From NCBI GenBank assembly GCA_022414725.1, contig CM039464.1, forward strand, positions 54,230,268-54,294,267: DNA of 64,000 nucleotides, in the 5' to 3' direction. This stretch comes from Microglena sp. YARC (Eukaryota > Chlorophyta > Chlorophyceae > Chlamydomonadales > Chlamydomonadaceae). Under the pieces are notes generated by a model that saw only the letters and a program-made list of their open reading frames with translations, was not told where the DNA came from and made no database searches. Made by a program: the position numbers and the translations under genes. How positions within the stretch are numbered: position 1 is the stretch's first letter; each line of letters begins with the position of its first letter. Shown here one piece after another: positions 61,484-64,000 of this stretch.

Positions 61484-64000
61484 TCAAGTTTTCAGAAGTA
61501 TCTGTCCGTTCTGAAGTCACTTCTAATATTGTGAACGCCCCCTACCCTCCTCTGTCGGGTATCAGAGCACAGTCAGGCACTTCAGGACTTCCAAGCCTAT
61601 CTTTCTCTAACGCTCTTGACACCGGGTTGTTCAATCCAAGTGTGGGGACGCTAGGTGTGGTTGCCGGGGGAGCAGAGCTGGTGCGAGTGTCAAACAATGC
61701 ATCCGTGTTGGCGGATATAGTGGTGTCGTCGAACATTATCCCTGTGAAGAACGCGACGCAGCACATCGGGTCATCCAACATGCACTTCAAGGAGGCCTGG
61801 ATTGACACGTTGCACATATCCTCGAACACGTTGTACGTGGGAGACACGCTCGTCCTCGGCATTGACGCCCATACCTTGGCCATGAGCGCCGGCCCCGGCC
61901 AAGGCATCTCTATCACGACCACCGGCGCTGGCGAGACCTCGCTCGTGTCCGAGGAGGGTGTCAACGTGACCTCGGTCGGCGGCGTCACCATGCATGTCAC
62001 CGGCATCAACAAGGTTGTAGACATCCAGTCGACTGGCGCAGGCGGCATTGTGCAGCTGGGCGCGACCAAAGAGGTGGTCTTGACCGCGCCCATAACCACG
62101 GTCTCTAGCAACCTGACCGTCAACGGAAACAACTTCACGGCGGGAATCCGCGCGAATTCCGGTTCTGCCGGAGCGCCTTCTCTGTCTTTCTCGAATGCGA
62201 CCGACACCGGTTTATTCAACCCCGGGGCGGGCATGCTAGGTGTGGTTGCCGGGGGAGAAGAGTTGGTGCGCGTTTCCAACACCGTGAGTGTGATGGGAGA
62301 TCTCGTGGTGTCCTCGAACATTATTCCTTCCGCAAACGCTACGCAGTACATAGGGTCCTCGACCATGCACTTCAAGGAGGCGTGGATCGACACGCTGCAC
62401 ATATCCTCGAACACATTGTACATCGGGGACACACCCATGCTCGGAACGGATGACCAGACAGTGTCCATCCGCACGGACCCTGGTCAAGGCATCTCGATTA
62501 CGACCACCGGCGTGGGCGAGACCTCTTTGGTCTCCGAAAGTGGCGTCAACGTGGTCTCCGAAAGCGGCGTCAACGTGGTGGCCGGCGGAGGAGTGAACAT
62601 GCAGGTCACCGGACTCAATAAGGGTGTGGACATCCAGTCGAGCGGTGCCGGCGGCACCGTACAACTCGGCGCGACCAAGGAGGTGGTCATGACCACGCCC
62701 CTTACCACGGTCTCGAACAACCTGACCGTCAACGGGTCCAATTTCACCGTGAACACCCAGACCGTAACTGTAGAGGATAACATCATCTTGCTCAACTCCG
62801 GCGAGATCGGACCCGGTGTCACAAAGGGCGAGGCAGGTATCACCATAGACAGGGGAGACGCGATGGACTACCAGCTCCTCTTTAGGGAGTCCGACGACAA
62901 GTTCGTCATGGGCCCTCAAGGTTCCCTTGTCCCAATCGCCACCGAGACCTTCACGGCAAACGCTGGTAACATATCTACAGGTGTTCTTGGAGTGATCATG
63001 GGCGGCACCGGCGTCTCCGCGAGCACCGGAACCGGGAGCAACGTGTTGAGCGATAATGCTACGATGAGCAACTTGAAGACCATAGGAGGAATGATCAGCG
63101 GTAACGGTAGCGGACTTACCGCCTTGAACGCAAACAACATATCCAGTGGAACATTACCGGTTGTTAGAGGAGGAACGGGGGTCTCCGTCAGTACCGGAAC
63201 AGGTAGTGTTGTTTTGAGTACTTCTCCGACGTTTACGGGAACAACTAACTTTGCATCTCTAACAACATCTGGGACTTCGACGATAAACGGTGACGTGATC
63301 TTCGGAACCGGAGTCAATCTATTTGTAAACCCTAACGATTCCGTGACTGCTCCAGGGTACTCTTGGGATACTGATACAAATACCGGAATGTATCGTGTTG
63401 CGGCAGATTCAATAGGGTTTGCTGTAGGCGGGGTAAATAAAGCTACTATAAACAGCACTGGTATAGTAGGTAGCGGAGCTAATATAACTGGTTTAAGTGC
63501 TGGCAACATATCCACCGGGATTTTGGCGGTTGCTAGAGGTGGAACGGGGGTCACCCTTAGTACCGGAAGTGGTAGCAATGTGCTCAGTGACAACGCCACG
63601 ATGAGCAACCTGAACATCGTAGGAGGGATATACCAGAACGGAGTCCCATTTAAGGTGGGTGTGGGCTTTGATGACGGAACAATTGGGTTTCCGTCCATTA
63701 CATTCAATTCGGATTCAAACACCGGTTTGTACAGACTTGGTGCGAATAAAATTGGGATCAGCACCGGGGGTGTGTCGCGTGTAACTATTTTGGATAACGG
63801 AAACGTTGGTTTTGGTACAAACGTACCCAAAGCCAGATTGCATGTTGTAGGCGATGGATATTTCAATGGCAACGTGATTGCTACCAGCAACATCATCGGT
63901 TTCAGCACAATGGAGTCCGATTCTAACGTCAAGCACCACTTCGAGCCCATCACGGACGCGCTGGACAAGATCAACGCGATCGGCGCGTACACCTTCGAGT
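61481..64000 (+). CDS. Tail-fibre-like protein 3, intact, entering a Peptidase_S74 domain at the window edge
   Basis: ATG 61481 (MIKFSEVSVRSEVTSNIVNA) opens 840 codons with no stop to the end of the window. A module of about 200 aa occurs twice (SLSFSNALDTGLFNPSVG near 61590 and SLSFSNATDTGLFNPGAG near 62190; MHFKEAWIDTLHISSNTLY in both), followed by VNLTVNG-type blocks, NIIPSANATQYIGSS, a shaft with GGTGVS and STGTGS repeats, then SPTFTGTTNFASLTTSGTST and NSDSNTGLYRLGANKIGIST. The last residues, ESDSNVKHHFEPITDALDKI, begin an S74 domain with its catalytic Ser. It is the undamaged paralogue of fibre gene 1. Function: virion fibre, probably for receptor binding. Confidence 0.85.

Noticed and set aside
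61542..63992. Three minus-strand open frames opposite fibre gene 3
   Set aside because: They are antisense shadows of the intact plus-strand fibre; their Pro/Thr/Val-rich translations mirror one another because the plus-strand module is duplicated.

Overview
The window reads as eukaryotic nuclear DNA, most likely from a green alga, holding a large piece of an endogenised giant virus (Nucleocytoviricota). Host features are a multi-exon SRCR-domain gene with consistent GT-AG introns, non-LTR retrotransposons with RT and RNase H, small TIR elements, minisatellites and a plant-type acyl-lipid (hot-dog) thioesterase pseudogene. Viral features are a giant-virus-style RNA polymerase subunit 1, a family B DNA polymerase, a SNF2/D6-like helicase, a two-TM virion-type protein, a membrane-anchored lectin protein and three tail-fibre-like genes ending in intramolecular-chaperone autoprotease domains. 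RPB1 argues against a chlorovirus or prasinovirus, which lack RNA polymerase, and for Imitervirales or a similar lineage. A prasinophyte host such as Cymbomonas would fit but is only a guess.

Layout. 0.5-5.1 kb: SRCR gene, minus strand, at least five exons. 5.1-9 kb: no recognisable gene; a 0.8-kb TIR element and short repeats. 9-10.6 kb: decayed LINE. 10.6-15.98 kb: C-rich, poly-G and degenerate satellite-like sequence ending at a gap of exactly 1000 N, so the two sides of the gap are not shown to be adjacent. 17-20.1 kb: an open frame running into the gap and a broken DEAD-box helicase. 20.3-24.8 kb: small ORF and fibre gene 1 (Peptidase_G2 end). 25.8-26.2 kb: deletion derivative of a Fanzor-bearing element. 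27.1-31.7 kb: RPB1. 31.9-36.5 kb: five virus-type small genes. 36.8-40.3 kb: DNA polymerase B. 40.4-43.3 kb: conserved small gene and SNF2-like helicase with a predicted spliceosomal intron. 43.7-45.95 kb: Fanzor (eukaryotic TnpB) C-terminal remnants, two copies of the element 3' end, and a thioesterase pseudogene between them. 46-49.6 kb: three ORFan genes. 49.75-56.8 kb: a 5'-truncated LINE of the 9-kb family, with a second LINE nested in it. 56.8-64 kb: fibre gene 2 (S74 end), a MITE, an IS607-type HTH fragment and fibre gene 3, which is intact and runs off the window.

How it fits together. RPB1, PolB and the helicase are virus replication and transcription functions. The fibres, lectin and TM protein are candidate virion and attachment proteins. 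Most viral genes carry scattered one-base indels while their catalytic motifs remain, but the 770-aa ORFan and fibre gene 3 (840 codons) are uninterrupted. This mix could mean decay after endogenisation, uncorrected read indels, or both. Insertion of a host-family LINE, MITEs and a host-type gene inside the viral block, plus a GT-AG intron in the viral helicase, supports long nuclear residence. No major capsid protein, packaging ATPase, CRISPR array, rRNA or convincing tRNA was seen.
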